A stretch of 32,486 nt of DNA from Strigomonas culicis (taxonomy: Eukaryota > Euglenozoa > Kinetoplastea > Trypanosomatida > Trypanosomatidae): the NCBI GenBank assembly GCA_000482145.1, contig AUXH01000171.1, positions 1-32,486 on the forward strand, given 5' to 3'. Below are positions 8,792 to 17,606 of this stretch, in pieces. Numbering within the stretch: the stretch's first letter is position 1; the number at the start of each line of letters is the position of its first letter. The notes under the pieces are model-generated. The model worked only from the letters and a program-made list of their open reading frames with translations, was not told the origin of the DNA and did not search any database. A program made the position numbers and the translations under genes.

Positions 8792-11700
8792 CTAGGCGTA
8801 GTAGATGGGTGCCACATCGCCCTCCCACTTCCCTGCCAAGAAGTTCTTGTCATCCTGCACAAGAGAGAGCGTCACGCGCAGGGCACTCTCCAGCTCCGCC
8901 GCGCGTGCTTCCAGCTCCGCCCGCGCCCGCGGCGACGGCTCCGCGCGCGCCTTCTGCTGCGCCTCGAGCCAGGCCTTCTTCTGCGACGTCGCGCGCGTCT
9001 TGTGGTACTTGAGGAGGTCGCGGTAGGAGTTGAACTTCATGACCTTTCCGGGCATGCTGCAGAGTTTCATCGCCTGGTAGTTGAGCATCTTGAAGATGGG
9101 GCACTGGCCGTCGTCCGGCTCCGCGTTGGTGACCGCCGTGATACAGACGGTGTAGCACGGCCCGGCCAGCACGTAGTTCAGCAGCCGCACGTACAGCGAC
9201 TCGGGGCGCAGGAAGAGGCTCAGCGCCATGCCGCTGCTGCGGCCGATGACGACGGTGAAGGAGGAGAGGCAGAGGTCGCCCTCCGCCTCGATGCGCAGCT
9301 GCTGCCACATGGTGAAGATCAGCAGATGTGGCTCCTCCCCGCAGTCAAGGTCCAGGTCCGCCGCGAAGGCGCGGTCCACCGCCGCGTGGGCGGTCGCTTC
9401 CGACGTCTGCGGCCACAGCTTTGCCTCGCGGAGCACGGCGCCGGCGAGCGGCGAGAAGCCGATCTCCGACGGCCGCACGTCGTCGTCGCAGACGTCCGCC
9501 TTCAGGAGGTCGATCACGCCGTCGCGCCCGGCGAGCGCGGCGGAGAGGTGGAAGGTCGCGTCGCCGGCGCGCGCGTCCATGATGCGCTTGGTGAGGTAGT
9601 GTAGCATCCCCTGCGACATGCCCGCGTCGCCGGCCTCCAGCGTCTCCTGCAGCACGACAGAGGCGTTGCTGCCGCAGAGGAAGGCGCTGAGCGCCGAGCG
9701 CAGCATCGCGGAGCGCTCCAGCGTCGTCACCTTGCCGGCCGGCATGGCGCCGGTGCTCATCGCCACCACCTCGTCCACATGGAACGTTTTCTGCATCGCC
9801 GAGAAGCCGGATTCCACCCACACGTCGCCGACCGTGTTGGTCGCGTGCACGTCGACGTACTCGTCCATGATGGTGGTGCTCGACCCCGTCGTGTCCAGCA
9901 CGCAGCCGAGCATCAGCATGGAGTGCGCGTCGATGCCGGTGGCCATGTCGGGCGGGCGTGGCGCGAAGCTCGTGAAGGTCCCGCCGCTCCCCTCGACGTG
10001 GATGGAGCCCGACAACAGGCGCGCCGCGCCGTCCGACAGCCGGCTGAGCGAGCGCGAGCTGGGCCGTGACCCCGCGCCCGACAGCGGCCGCGTCGGCAGG
10101 TGAGCCCCGTTGTGTGACACGGACCGCGGCGTCACGCCGCGCGGCGCGACCGCGTTCACCAGCGTCGGCGGCGTCCGCGCGCCGTCGTGGATGGCAGTGG
10201 TGGGGTAGATGATGAAGCCGTCGCAGCGGCTGCTGCGGAGGTACATCTCGTGCTCCATGGCCATGTTCTCGTACTTGGCGGAGCGCTCCGCGAGCCGCGC
10301 GCACTGCGCGTCGTCGAGGTTCTCGTCCATGATGCGCTGGCGCGCGGCGTGGGAGACGCTGCGGCAGTCCCGCACGTAGCTGCTCACGCGGCCGCTGCGC
10401 GGCTTCACGCTGGTGAGCCCGCAGACCTTGTACTGCGTGAGCAGCCCCTGCAGCACGGTCGGCGGGCTGCTGTGGTCGGGGGCGATGGAGAGCAGGCAGG
10501 TCGTCTGCGCGGGGCCGCCCATCGCGGTGCGCAGGAGGCTGATGGGGTAGCGCCGGTCGTCCTTGTCGAGCGCGTCGGCGAAGACCTGGACGCTGTTGCG
10601 CGTGCACACAATCGTGAAGGAAGCGAAGACGACGTCGAAGCGATGGCCCTGCTTCGCGTCCTCGATGGGGAGGTGGTTGAGGTCGAGCGCGTGCGTCGTC
10701 TTTTGCACGCACGTGAGCACGACCCACGCGCCGTCGTCGCGGCCGGCCACGTCGTCGGCGAAGCCCAGCATGCTGTCGATGACGGCGTGCACCTCGGCCG
10801 GCCCGCCGACGTCGACGCCGCGCGTCTGGTTGAGCACGGGGCCGAAGAGGGGCGAGGCGCCCACCGCGCACGGCACCGGCACGAAGTCGGACTCCGCCAT
10901 GCCCACCTCGGCGAGGTCCTGCAGCAGCGTCTTGCCGCGCAGCAGCCCCCCGAAGAGCGTCACCTGCATCCGCTTCTGCCGCGACGTCTTCAGCGCCGCG
11001 AGCTCCGTGATGGCCTCCTTGTACTCCGTCCACACCGGCTGCGCGACGAACGGGGTGCCCGGCGCGTCCAGGTGCGCGGCCAGCAGCACCACGCTGTTCT
11101 GGTCGTACACGAAGGAGTCCCGCAGGCGCCGCAGCGAGGAGAAGGTCTGTACGAGTGGGTCGGCGTCCTCCGGCGCGGCGGCCTGCCGCACCTCGTCCAC
11201 GATGAAGCGACATTTGGAGGCCCCGGCCACCGCGGCGGTCTCCGGCGGCAGCGTCAGCAGCACGCTCGTGTCGTCCACCATCGTGAGGCTCATCGGGTGC
11301 GGCCCCGCCGGCGCGGCCGCGGCCGGCGAGGGCAGCAGCAGCACGGTCGACTTGATATGCAGCGTGTCGTCCTCCGCCGGCGCCGCGGTCGTCTCGCGGC
11401 TCGCGGCGGTGTGCTGCGTCAGCCGCGCGGCCAGGCTCTGGACCCCGTCGGCGGGCGCGGCGCCGGTGGCCCTGCCGCTGAGCCGGCGCGTGCTGCTCGT
11501 GAGGCGCAGCGTCGGCTGCCGCTCCTGCGACACGAAGGAGCTGTTCTGCAGCGCCTGACGCACCTTCTCCATGCGGTCCGTCTTGGGCTCCTGCACCGTG
11601 ACGGCGGCCGGCGCGCCACCCGCACCGATGGAGACGGAGAGCGGCCGCGGTATGGGCACCGTCACCGGCAGCGAGCCCAGGCTGCGGTGCATCTCCGGCG

Positions 11701-13633
11701 GCGGCGGCGGCTTCTTTGCGGCGGGGAACAGCACGGCGCTGCGCTCCTTCGGCGGCGCGGCCCCCCACGGCGTCTGCGCGCGCAGCGGATACACCGCCGG
11801 CTCGGCCGCGCGGTCGGTCAGCAGCCGCTGGGTGTCCAGAGAGACGGACGGCGACGCCGGCGCGCGGCGGTCGTCGGCGAGGCCGTCCGACTGGCGCAGA
11901 AACTTGCGCACGCTCCCGCTGCGGGGCTCCTTGTTCTGGATGCCGCGCATGAAGTCCAGGAAGTCCATCGTGCGCTTCACCTCGTTCTGCTCGTCCTCTT
12001 GGTCCATGAGGCCGACGAAGCAGGTGCGCCGGTGCCCGCCGAACGACGCCTCGAGCAGCGGCCAGACGGCGGCCGGCCGCGTGGTGATGGCGGTGTGCAG
12101 CAGCTGGTAGTTGCTGCCAACATGCAGCATCTGGAAGGAGGAGAGGTACACCTCCGGCGGGTGGCCGGCGCCGAAGGTGCCCTTCACCTTCCGCGTCTGC
12201 TTGAGCACCAGCTGCACCCACACCATCGTGTCGGGGTTCGTGTAGGGGTCCACCGCCGCGCTGCGCGCGTTGTACAGCAGCGCCTGCGCCACGTACCGCG
12301 CGTCGTCGCTGCTACACACGCGGATGGGGGCACCGTTGCCGATGCAGACGCCAAAGAGCGGGTTCTCGCCGAGCCGCGCCGGCTGCGCCTCGGCCTCCGC
12401 GGCGGTGGTGGGCAGCAGGTTGTGCACGGTGCCGTCGAGCCGCACCGCGTAGGCGGTGACCGTCAGCGCGTTGCTGAAGACGTCGTCGCTGCGCCGGATC
12501 CCCTCCACGGAGCGCACGAGCTCCGCGGCGACGCCGTCCTCGGCGAGGTTGGTGCAGCGCTGCGTGTTGCCGACGACGAGCGTCGTGTTGTGGCCGGAGA
12601 GGCCGTGCAGCCGCAGTACGTCCAGCACCGCGGACTGCTCCGACATCTTCGCGCGCTGGTAGTCGACCATGAAGGCCTCGTCGCTGAGGTACGACTTGTG
12701 GTCCGCGTCGTTCGACGTCTGCAGCGGCGCCTCGGCGCGCAGCGGCGCGACGGGGTGCAGCGGCGCCGCGGCCGCGTGGGCGGCCTTGCGGGGGTCGAGG
12801 TGCAGCGGCCGGGCCGGCGGCACCTCGTCCTCGTCCTGCGCCGCGATCGCGAGTGTGAGGATGCGCGTCTCCTTGTACATGTCGAGCGTCTCGGCCAAGG
12901 ACTCGTCCGCGCCGGGGACGCCCTCGAGCATGATGGGCGTGCTGTCCCACGACAGCTCCGCCGCGAGGAGCGGCAGCGGCGGCGACGGCGGCGCCTCCGG
13001 CTGGGCGGGCGGCGCCCCGTTGCGGGGCGCGCCGAACTCGGCCGTCATGCCATTCACGCTGGTGCTGTCCGCGGTGCTGCGCTTCGCCGCGTCGGCGGGC
13101 GGCCTCGCGGAGGTGGGGCGCTTCGCCGCGGTGACGGCCTGCGACGGGATGCGGACGGACTGGTAGACGCCGAGGGCCCAGTTCATCACCTCGTCGGTGT
13201 CGTCGCCGAAGGAGTAGCTGAGGTTGCCCGGCGAGTTCTGCGCCTTCTCCTCCACCTTCTGCTCCGGCTCTTTGGCCTTCACCGCTTCCTTTGCCTTCGC
13301 CTCCTTGGGCTTCTCCTTCTCCTTGTCCGTCGCCGCTGCGGCCCACGCCTGCGTCCCGCCGCCGCCGCCCGCGGCGCGCGAGCGCGAGAGGGACGGCGGC
13401 ACCGCCGGGGCCGTGGCGATCATCTCGCCCACGTCCGGCAGACTGCCGTAAAAGGAATAGTGTGCCGGCGAGCCTGGCCGCTGACTGAGACGGCGCTGCG
13501 GCGGGCTGCTGACGGCGCCGCGCGGGGGGCTCGCCGGCGGCGGACACGCCGGCACGCTGAATCGGTTACGGCTGTCCACAGTGTTCATCGCGAGGGTGTT
13601 TAGGGCCCACTCATCGATCGAATCGAAACTCAT
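8792..13633 (-). CDS. Large protein with three tandem degenerate kinesin-motor-like modules
   Basis: A 1613-aa protein that I do not recognise as a named family. Residues 1-250 are disordered with a Lys/Glu-rich stretch (101-130). Three segments then repeat the order of kinesin motor landmarks. Module 1 (about 254-580) has LSGHNTTLVVGNTQ at the P-loop site, LTVTAYAVRLDGTVHNLL (matching the EIYNE..DLL strand), MVWVQLVLKQ (switch I strand) and LLEASFGGHRRTCFVGLM (matching LL.dSLGGNs.T.mi). Module 2 (about 758-1080) has MQVTLFGGLLRGKTLLQDL and ISLLRTAMGGPAQTTCLLSIAP. Module 3 (about 1238-1535) has FLCGSNASVVLQETLEAG, HLSAALAGRDGVIDLL and RLLNYVLAGPCYTVCITAV. None keeps GxxxxGKT, NxxSSR or DLAGSE, so none should hydrolyse ATP. 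The C-terminal 70 residues are helical and charged. The start follows a CACAG acceptor at 13647-13648. A structural cytoskeletal or flagellar role is inference from the fold. Confidence 0.85.
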   Translation of the reverse strand: MSFDSIDEWALNTLAMNTVDSRNRFSVPACPPPASPPRGAVSSPPQRRLSQRPGSPAHYSFYGSLPDVGEMIATAPAVPPSLSRSRAAGGGGGTQAWAAAATDKEKEKPKEAKAKEAVKAKEPEQKVEEKAQNSPGNLSYSFGDDTDEVMNWALGVYQSVRIPSQAVTAAKRPTSARPPADAAKRSTADSTSVNGMTAEFGAPRNGAPPAQPEAPPSPPLPLLAAELSWDSTPIMLEGVPGADESLAETLDMYKETRILTLAIAAQDEDEVPPARPLHLDPRKAAHAAAAPLHPVAPLRAEAPLQTSNDADHKSYLSDEAFMVDYQRAKMSEQSAVLDVLRLHGLSGHNTTLVVGNTQRCTNLAEDGVAAELVRSVEGIRRSDDVFSNALTVTAYAVRLDGTVHNLLPTTAAEAEAQPARLGENPLFGVCIGNGAPIRVCSSDDARYVAQALLYNARSAAVDPYTNPDTMVWVQLVLKQTRKVKGTFGAGHPPEVYLSSFQMLHVGSNYQLLHTAITTRPAAVWPLLEASFGGHRRTCFVGLMDQEDEQNEVKRTMDFLDFMRGIQNKEPRSGSVRKFLRQSDGLADDRRAPASPSVSLDTQRLLTDRAAEPAVYPLRAQTPWGAAPPKERSAVLFPAAKKPPPPPEMHRSLGSLPVTVPIPRPLSVSIGAGGAPAAVTVQEPKTDRMEKVRQALQNSSFVSQERQPTLRLTSSTRRLSGRATGAAPADGVQSLAARLTQHTAASRETTAAPAEDDTLHIKSTVLLLPSPAAAAPAGPHPMSLTMVDDTSVLLTLPPETAAVAGASKCRFIVDEVRQAAAPEDADPLVQTFSSLRRLRDSFVYDQNSVVLLAAHLDAPGTPFVAQPVWTEYKEAITELAALKTSRQKRMQVTLFGGLLRGKTLLQDLAEVGMAESDFVPVPCAVGASPLFGPVLNQTRGVDVGGPAEVHAVIDSMLGFADDVAGRDDGAWVVLTCVQKTTHALDLNHLPIEDAKQGHRFDVVFASFTIVCTRNSVQVFADALDKDDRRYPISLLRTAMGGPAQTTCLLSIAPDHSSPPTVLQGLLTQYKVCGLTSVKPRSGRVSSYVRDCRSVSHAARQRIMDENLDDAQCARLAERSAKYENMAMEHEMYLRSSRCDGFIIYPTTAIHDGARTPPTLVNAVAPRGVTPRSVSHNGAHLPTRPLSGAGSRPSSRSLSRLSDGAARLLSGSIHVEGSGGTFTSFAPRPPDMATGIDAHSMLMLGCVLDTTGSSTTIMDEYVDVHATNTVGDVWVESGFSAMQKTFHVDEVVAMSTGAMPAGKVTTLERSAMLRSALSAFLCGSNASVVLQETLEAGDAGMSQGMLHYLTKRIMDARAGDATFHLSAALAGRDGVIDLLKADVCDDDVRPSEIGFSPLAGAVLREAKLWPQTSEATAHAAVDRAFAADLDLDCGEEPHLLIFTMWQQLRIEAEGDLCLSSFTVVIGRSSGMALSLFLRPESLYVRLLNYVLAGPCYTVCITAVTNAEPDDGQCPIFKMLNYQAMKLCSMPGKVMKFNSYRDLLKYHKTRATSQKKAWLEAQQKARAEPSPRARAELEARAAELESALRVTLSLVQDDKNFLAGKWEGDVAPIYYA

Positions 13634-14228
13634 CGTTTTTTTTCAACTGTGATAAGAAATAATTGTTTTTTAAAAGATTATAACACAAAAAAAGTAACCT
13701 TGAAAATGCACGCGAAAAAAAAAACGGAATAGTAATAACAAAAAAAGAAAGAAAAAAAAAAGCAACTGAGATGAAACAAAAAACACACAGACAAACAAGA
13801 CAAAAGAACAAAACCTACTAGTATACTAGGATGATACGATGGGAGGGAGAGAGTGGAAGGAAAGACGAAGCATTCTTCCTCATATTTCTTTGTCGTGCTG
13901 GCCGGTCCTTGATACAAGCAAACGAACAACAGACAAACCAACAGCGTCTTTATGCATGTACATGCTCATAGATCTGAAACACTGAAATCATCTGTATAGA
14001 GAACAGACACAACAATACGATTCTTTTTCTTCTTCTCTTTTTCTCTTCGTTTCTGTATATATATATATTAGTATTCTCATTGCTTTTGCGCCTGAATTAT
14101 GGAAGACAGTGCACGTCTATAAGCTACGAAAGAAAACACAAACAAGAGGAAGGGAAAAAGAAAAAAATCTTTAATATTTTTCACGCTTTTTTTTTTTCTT
14201 GTACACCGTGTACTATAGGTGCGACACA
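13634..14228. other. Intergenic region, AT-rich, 0.6 kb
   Basis: This is the 3' flank of proteasome alpha-7 and the 5' flank of the pseudo-kinesin gene. It consists of A-rich homopolymer runs and a short (TA)n run near 14057-14070. I see no gene in it. Confidence 0.7.
13647..13665 (-). promoter_or_regulatory. Predicted trans-splice acceptor of the pseudo-kinesin gene
   Basis: The minus strand reads a short T-rich stretch ending TTATCACAG, with the AG at 13647-13648, 14 nt before the ATG. The pyrimidine tract is short, so confidence is moderate. Confidence 0.45.
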
Positions 14229-14972
14229 CTACTCTTGATCCGCCTGGAGCTTCTTCTTCGCCGCCTCCTCTTCCCTCTCCTTCTCTACCGCCGCTACAAA
14301 CTTCTGCAGCTCCTCCTCGCCGATGTACTCCGACTGGTGGAACTTGAGCACCAGCAGTTCTATGTTCTTGGAGCCGCTCTCGACCACCTCTAGCAGCGAC
14401 TTGATCGCGAAGTGCACGCAGGCGTCGCGCGACATGTCGGGTGTGTAGGCCTTCTCCATGTAGTCGATGACGCTCTGCTCGTGGCGGCCGATGGCAACCG
14501 CGCGCCACGCGGAGGTCATGCCGGAGGGGTCCGTCTTCCACAGCTGCGCGGTGCCGTTCTCGTTGAAGCCGCCGACGATGGTGGACACGCCGAAGGGACG
14601 GCTGCCGCCGCTCTGCGTGGACCGCTGCTGCACCTGTGCGATGTAGCGCACGAGGAGGTCGATGTCCATCACGTCCTCGTAGTTGAGGCGGAAGCGCTGA
14701 CACTCCAGCTGCGCCTTGTTGATCAGCACGCGCGCGTCCGCGGAGAGCCCGGCGAAGGCGAGGAAGGCGTGTTCATCCACCCGCACGATCTTGCGGATCG
14801 TCCGGCCGTCCTGCAGTTTCTGCGCGGAGCGCTTCTCCACCGCTATGATGATGCAGTTCTTGCCCAGCACGCCGACGGCGGCGAGCCCCTTCTTGACGGC
14901 CTCCTGCGCGTACTCCACCTGGAAGAGGTGGCCATCGGGGGAAAAGACGGTGAGTGCACGGTCGTAGCTCAT
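14229..14972 (-). CDS. PSMA7: 20S proteasome subunit alpha type 7
   Basis: A 247-aa alpha-ring subunit of the 20S proteasome, nearly the usual length for this subunit. It begins MSYDRALTVFSPDGHLFQVEY and continues AQEAVKKG, the proteasome alpha N-terminal signature in the exact form typical of alpha-7 (systematic alpha-4). Further family landmarks are FAGLSADARVLINKA, RPFGVST, TDPSGMTSAWRAVAIGR and LLEVVESGSKNIELLVLK. Alpha subunits are non-catalytic; they form the outer ring and gate and bind regulatory particles. The C-terminus is a Lys/Glu-rich helix (KEREEEAAKKKLQADQE) as in animal PSMA7. The start is the ATG at 14972. A candidate splice acceptor is the AG at 15015-15016, after a long CT-rich tract. 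The next gene upstream is the RAD51 paralogue. Confidence 0.97.
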   Translation of the reverse strand: MSYDRALTVFSPDGHLFQVEYAQEAVKKGLAAVGVLGKNCIIIAVEKRSAQKLQDGRTIRKIVRVDEHAFLAFAGLSADARVLINKAQLECQRFRLNYEDVMDIDLLVRYIAQVQQRSTQSGGSRPFGVSTIVGGFNENGTAQLWKTDPSGMTSAWRAVAIGRHEQSVIDYMEKAYTPDMSRDACVHFAIKSLLEVVESGSKNIELLVLKFHQSEYIGEEELQKFVAAVEKEREEEAAKKKLQADQE

Positions 14973-15014
14973 GCTGTGGGACCGCTGGATTTCGTTGGAA
15001 CTGTTGGGTTTGAC

Positions 15015-15057
15015 CTTGTGTAATCGAAAAGAGAAAAAAAAGAGAAAGAGAGAGAGA
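15015..15057 (-). promoter_or_regulatory. Predicted trans-splice acceptor of proteasome alpha-7
   Basis: A strong CT-rich tract on the minus strand (15025-15057) is followed by the first AG at 15015-15016, about 42 nt upstream of the ATG. A CAACAG at 15001-15002 is an alternative. Confidence 0.55.
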
Positions 15058-15134
15058 TGAGGGGAATAAAAAACAGTGGACAGTACCCACAGGAGGAGTC
15101 AGTTGCCGGCGCACACACGCAGCAACACATTCAT

Positions 15135-15244
15135 ACACACACACACACACACACACGCACACGGCTAGTTATGGCACAAAGATACGCATAAGTGAAGGAT
15201 AAAGCAGTCCGTTACTACACACACACACACACACATATATATAT
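15135..15244. repeat. Two (AC)n microsatellites and a short (AT)n run
   Basis: AC repeats at about 15135-15156 and 15217-15235, the second passing into an AT run up to 15244. They fill most of the 298-bp gap between the RAD51 paralogue and proteasome alpha-7. Confidence 0.9.
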
Positions 15245-15270
15245 GTATCTAAACGTGCACATGGTCTATG

Positions 15271-16266
15271 TCACATGTACACGAACGCGGGCACCGCCGT
15301 GTAGTCGTGCGGCAGAATCGCGCCGCCGAGTTCCTCCAGCGCGTCGTCCTCACGCAGCCGGCGCCGCGCGGCCGCCGGCAGCGCAACCTCCGCGTAGCGT
15401 CCCGCCGCCGCGCGGTCCTGCCGCAGGTGGAGGGTGCGCGGGCCGCACAGCGGGCACTTCACGAGGCGCAGCGCGAACAGCGGCGCCGGCGGCAGGCCGA
15501 CGGTGCGCAGCTGCAGCCGCATGTTGACGCCGTGCTGGAGCAGCCGGCCGAGGTCGCTGCCGGCCGCGCCGTCGCCCGCCGCGTCCTCGCCGAGCGGGGG
15601 CGCGTCCGTCAGCAGCAGCACCGCCAGCTGGTGCACCACCGCGACGTCCTTCAGCTCCGCCAGCGCCGCGGCGACGGCCGCCTGGCGCGCGACGAGGTCC
15701 GTGTCGTCGCCGGCGTAGCTGCGGCGCACCAACACGCTGAAGTTGTCGAGCACAACGAGGGCCAGCGGCCGGCCGGCGGCCGCGCGCTGCTGCAGCGCGA
15801 AGCGCAGAAAGGCCATCCGACCGCGCCAGTCCTCGAGGTCGCGGCAGGGGCTCAGGAGCACCGCGGCGGGGTCGGCGCCGCCGTCGAGGAAGGGCCCTGC
15901 GTCCACGCAGGGGTCCGTGTGGCACCACAGCACGCCGCCGTGCGCGCCGGCCGCGTGGCACGCCCACTGCCGCGCGAGCGCGGCGCTGGGGCACCGCGGC
16001 GTCGCGGTGAGCTCCGCCAGCCAGCCGGCGTGCAGCCCACCCAGCAGCGCGGCATCCAGCGCGGCGAGGCCGGTCGGCACGACGCGCTGCGGGACGAGCG
16101 CCGCCATCGTCGTGAGGGCGGCCGGCGGCGGGCGGCAGGCGGCGGCCGCGCGCCGCACGAGCCGCCGCACGTCGGCCAGTGAGAGATCGAGCTCCGCCAT
16201 GAGCGCACTCGGCGGCTGCGTCAGGTAGTGGAGGGCGGCGCCGGGGGTGAGGGGGTCCGAGGCCAT
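15271..16266 (-). CDS. RAD51 paralogue (RAD51-4-like) with degenerate Walker A
   Basis: A 331-aa RecA/RAD51-fold protein. Residues 62-86 (RVVPTGLAALDAALLGGLHAG, then WLAEL) match the strand and turn that lead into the RAD51-family P-loop. Walker B is LALVVLDN (168-175), a TNQ-like strand is AVLLLTDAPP (215-224), and LGRLLQHGVNMRLQL (239-253) matches the conserved LG..W.H.VNTRL.L segment of the paralogues. The P-loop itself reads TATPRCPSAALA (87-98), where Gly-x-x-Gly-x-Gly-Lys-Thr is expected, so ATP binding is probably lost. The protein should act with other RAD51 paralogues in homologous recombination, as known for the family. From memory, Leishmania RAD51-4 lies on chromosome 11 near VSP1, so I favour that assignment, unverified. 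The start at 16266 lies about 76 nt after a GTGTAG acceptor at 16342-16343. The sequence is very Ala-rich, as are its neighbours. Confidence 0.8.
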   Translation of the reverse strand: MASDPLTPGAALHYLTQPPSALMAELDLSLADVRRLVRRAAAACRPPPAALTTMAALVPQRVVPTGLAALDAALLGGLHAGWLAELTATPRCPSAALARQWACHAAGAHGGVLWCHTDPCVDAGPFLDGGADPAAVLLSPCRDLEDWRGRMAFLRFALQQRAAAGRPLALVVLDNFSVLVRRSYAGDDTDLVARQAAVAAALAELKDVAVVHQLAVLLLTDAPPLGEDAAGDGAAGSDLGRLLQHGVNMRLQLRTVGLPPAPLFALRLVKCPLCGPRTLHLRQDRAAAGRYAEVALPAAARRRLREDDALEELGGAILPHDYTAVPAFVYM

Positions 16267-17036
16267 CGCACGCGCGCCGCTGGAGCGAGGCAGGCCACGG
16301 GAAGGATCGGGGATGCGACAACAGCCACCCCACGGACGGATCTACACGGTAAGAGGAGGAGGGAGAGAAATACTTTTCGTAGAGGACGGAACCACCGCGG
16401 AGGCAGCGGCAGCAGCCGTATGTGAGCTAAATAGAGTAGACGGGGCGGGGCGGTGTGGAGACAATGCCATGTGAGCTGTTTTCCCCACAAACACTCTAGA
16501 GGAGCGCATACATATCGTATATATATTTTGTGTGTGTGTCTTTGGTTTTCGCATTTATTATTCAAATATAAAGGGAAAAAACAACAAAAATAATAAAAAA
16601 ATGCCTTTGTTAGAGCTCCAATGTTTAACAGAAGTCAGGCGTTAGCTGTTTATATTTTATTTGTTTTTGATTCGGAAGTAAGTGTATGTATTGCATATGC
16701 GGGGATGTTGCTGTGAAGCAGTGCCCCTCCCTCCTTCCAACAATAACTTGTCGATTTAATTGGTTTAAGTTCGCTTCTCTCACCGCCTCAACAGCTGGGC
16801 GAAAAGGAAATTCAAAGGAAAAAAAAGAAGAAGTAAAAAAAGTGGTAATTATAATGATAGTAATGATATTGATTGATGAAGTGTAGGCGTGTAAATATGC
16901 AACAGCTAAAAAAGAAAAAAAAAGAATTACATCGGAGTCGGAATTCCTATTTTACTGGTAAACAACTAGGGTGGACATCGGACATGAACGTGCACAGAGC
17001 GGCACGACACGCAGGGCGTCTGCACGGTGGGGGCTC
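16267..17036. other. Intergenic region, 0.77 kb
   Basis: This is the 3' flank of the pterin dehydratase gene and the 5' flank of the RAD51 paralogue. The part next to the RAD51 gene (16267-16500) is GC-richer and holds its splice acceptor; the rest is AT-rich. The plus-strand frame at 16686-16886 ends in low-complexity Lys/Glu and Ile/Val and is not convincing. Confidence 0.65.
16342..16370 (-). promoter_or_regulatory. Predicted trans-splice acceptor of the RAD51 paralogue
   Basis: A minus-strand tract TCTCTCCCTCCTCCTCTTAC is followed by GTGTAG, with the AG at 16342-16343. This is one of the clearest acceptors in the window. Confidence 0.65.
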
Positions 17037-17366
17037 TTAGAGCGCCTTGAACGCCTTCTCGATGGCGTGCGCAAGATCGATGTCCTTCTGTGTGACGGTG
17101 TTGCCGGCGTCGTGCGTGGTCAGCTTCACGTTGACGCGGCGGTGCACGTTCGCCCAGAGCGGGTGGTGCCCCATCGCCTCGCACACAGGCGCGACCGCCT
17201 GCAGAAAGGCGACCGCCTGCGGAAAGTCCCGGCACACGTAGTCGCGCTCGATGTGCGAGAGGCTGTTGCCGTCCAGGCGCCAGCGCGGGAGGTCCTGCAG
17301 CGCGCTCGTGATGGCGGGCGCGGAGAGCGGCCGGGGGCCACAGCGTGTGAAGGTGCGGCGGAGCAT
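17037..17366 (-). CDS. Pterin-4a-carbinolamine dehydratase
   Basis: A 109-aa protein of the PCD/DCoH family, which dehydrates 4a-hydroxy-tetrahydrobiopterin during pterin recycling. The signature is GHHPLWANV (66-74) with the paired active-site histidines H67-H68, followed by VKLTTHDAGNTVTQKDIDLA (80-99). The latter matches the THE/THD segment with the third catalytic His (H85) and the terminal helix. The family length is about 100 residues, so it is complete. The first 25 residues (MLRRTFTRCGPRPLSAPAITSA) are Arg-rich with no acidic residue, which could be a mitochondrial targeting sequence. Start choice: the frame is open further upstream, but an acceptor AG at 17404-17405 after a CT/C-rich tract excludes the upstream ATGs and leaves 17366 as the first start. 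Trypanosomatids scavenge pterins, so a recycling enzyme fits their metabolism. Confidence 0.93.
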   Translation of the reverse strand: MLRRTFTRCGPRPLSAPAITSALQDLPRWRLDGNSLSHIERDYVCRDFPQAVAFLQAVAPVCEAMGHHPLWANVHRRVNVKLTTHDAGNTVTQKDIDLAHAIEKAFKAL

Positions 17367-17403
17367 GTCGGGGCGGTGGCGGGGATGGAAAGGAAAGATC
17401 AAA

Positions 17404-17440
17404 CTGATGTGGTGGGGGTGGGGTGGGGGGGAGAGAGACG
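17404..17440 (-). promoter_or_regulatory. Predicted trans-splice acceptor of the pterin dehydratase gene
   Basis: On the minus strand a C/T tract (about 17411-17440) is followed by ACATCAG with the AG at 17404-17405. This decides the start codon at 17366 over the longer open frame. Confidence 0.6.
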
Positions 17441-17606
17441 CGAGGGGGAGGGAGACGGAAATGGATGTAGCAATCATGGACACCACCAACCTATCTATCT
17501 GTGGAAAGAGTGTTGAGTTTTACAAAAAAAGGCTTTTTTTTTCTATGTCAGAACGTATACAAGTAAGTGGGAGCCTCCTCCGGGCATCCCCCGAAGCGCG
17601 CGCCGG

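Noticed and set aside
10187..13603. Plus-strand open frame of 1138 codons opposite the pseudo-kinesin gene
   Set aside because: A shadow caused by high GC: the product is Arg/Gly/His/Val-rich low complexity, and no other gene uses the plus strand.
16686..16886. Plus-strand 66-codon frame with several Cys residues near its start
   Set aside because: On the wrong strand for this unit, and its second half is Lys/Glu then Ile/Val low complexity. There is no acceptor on that strand.
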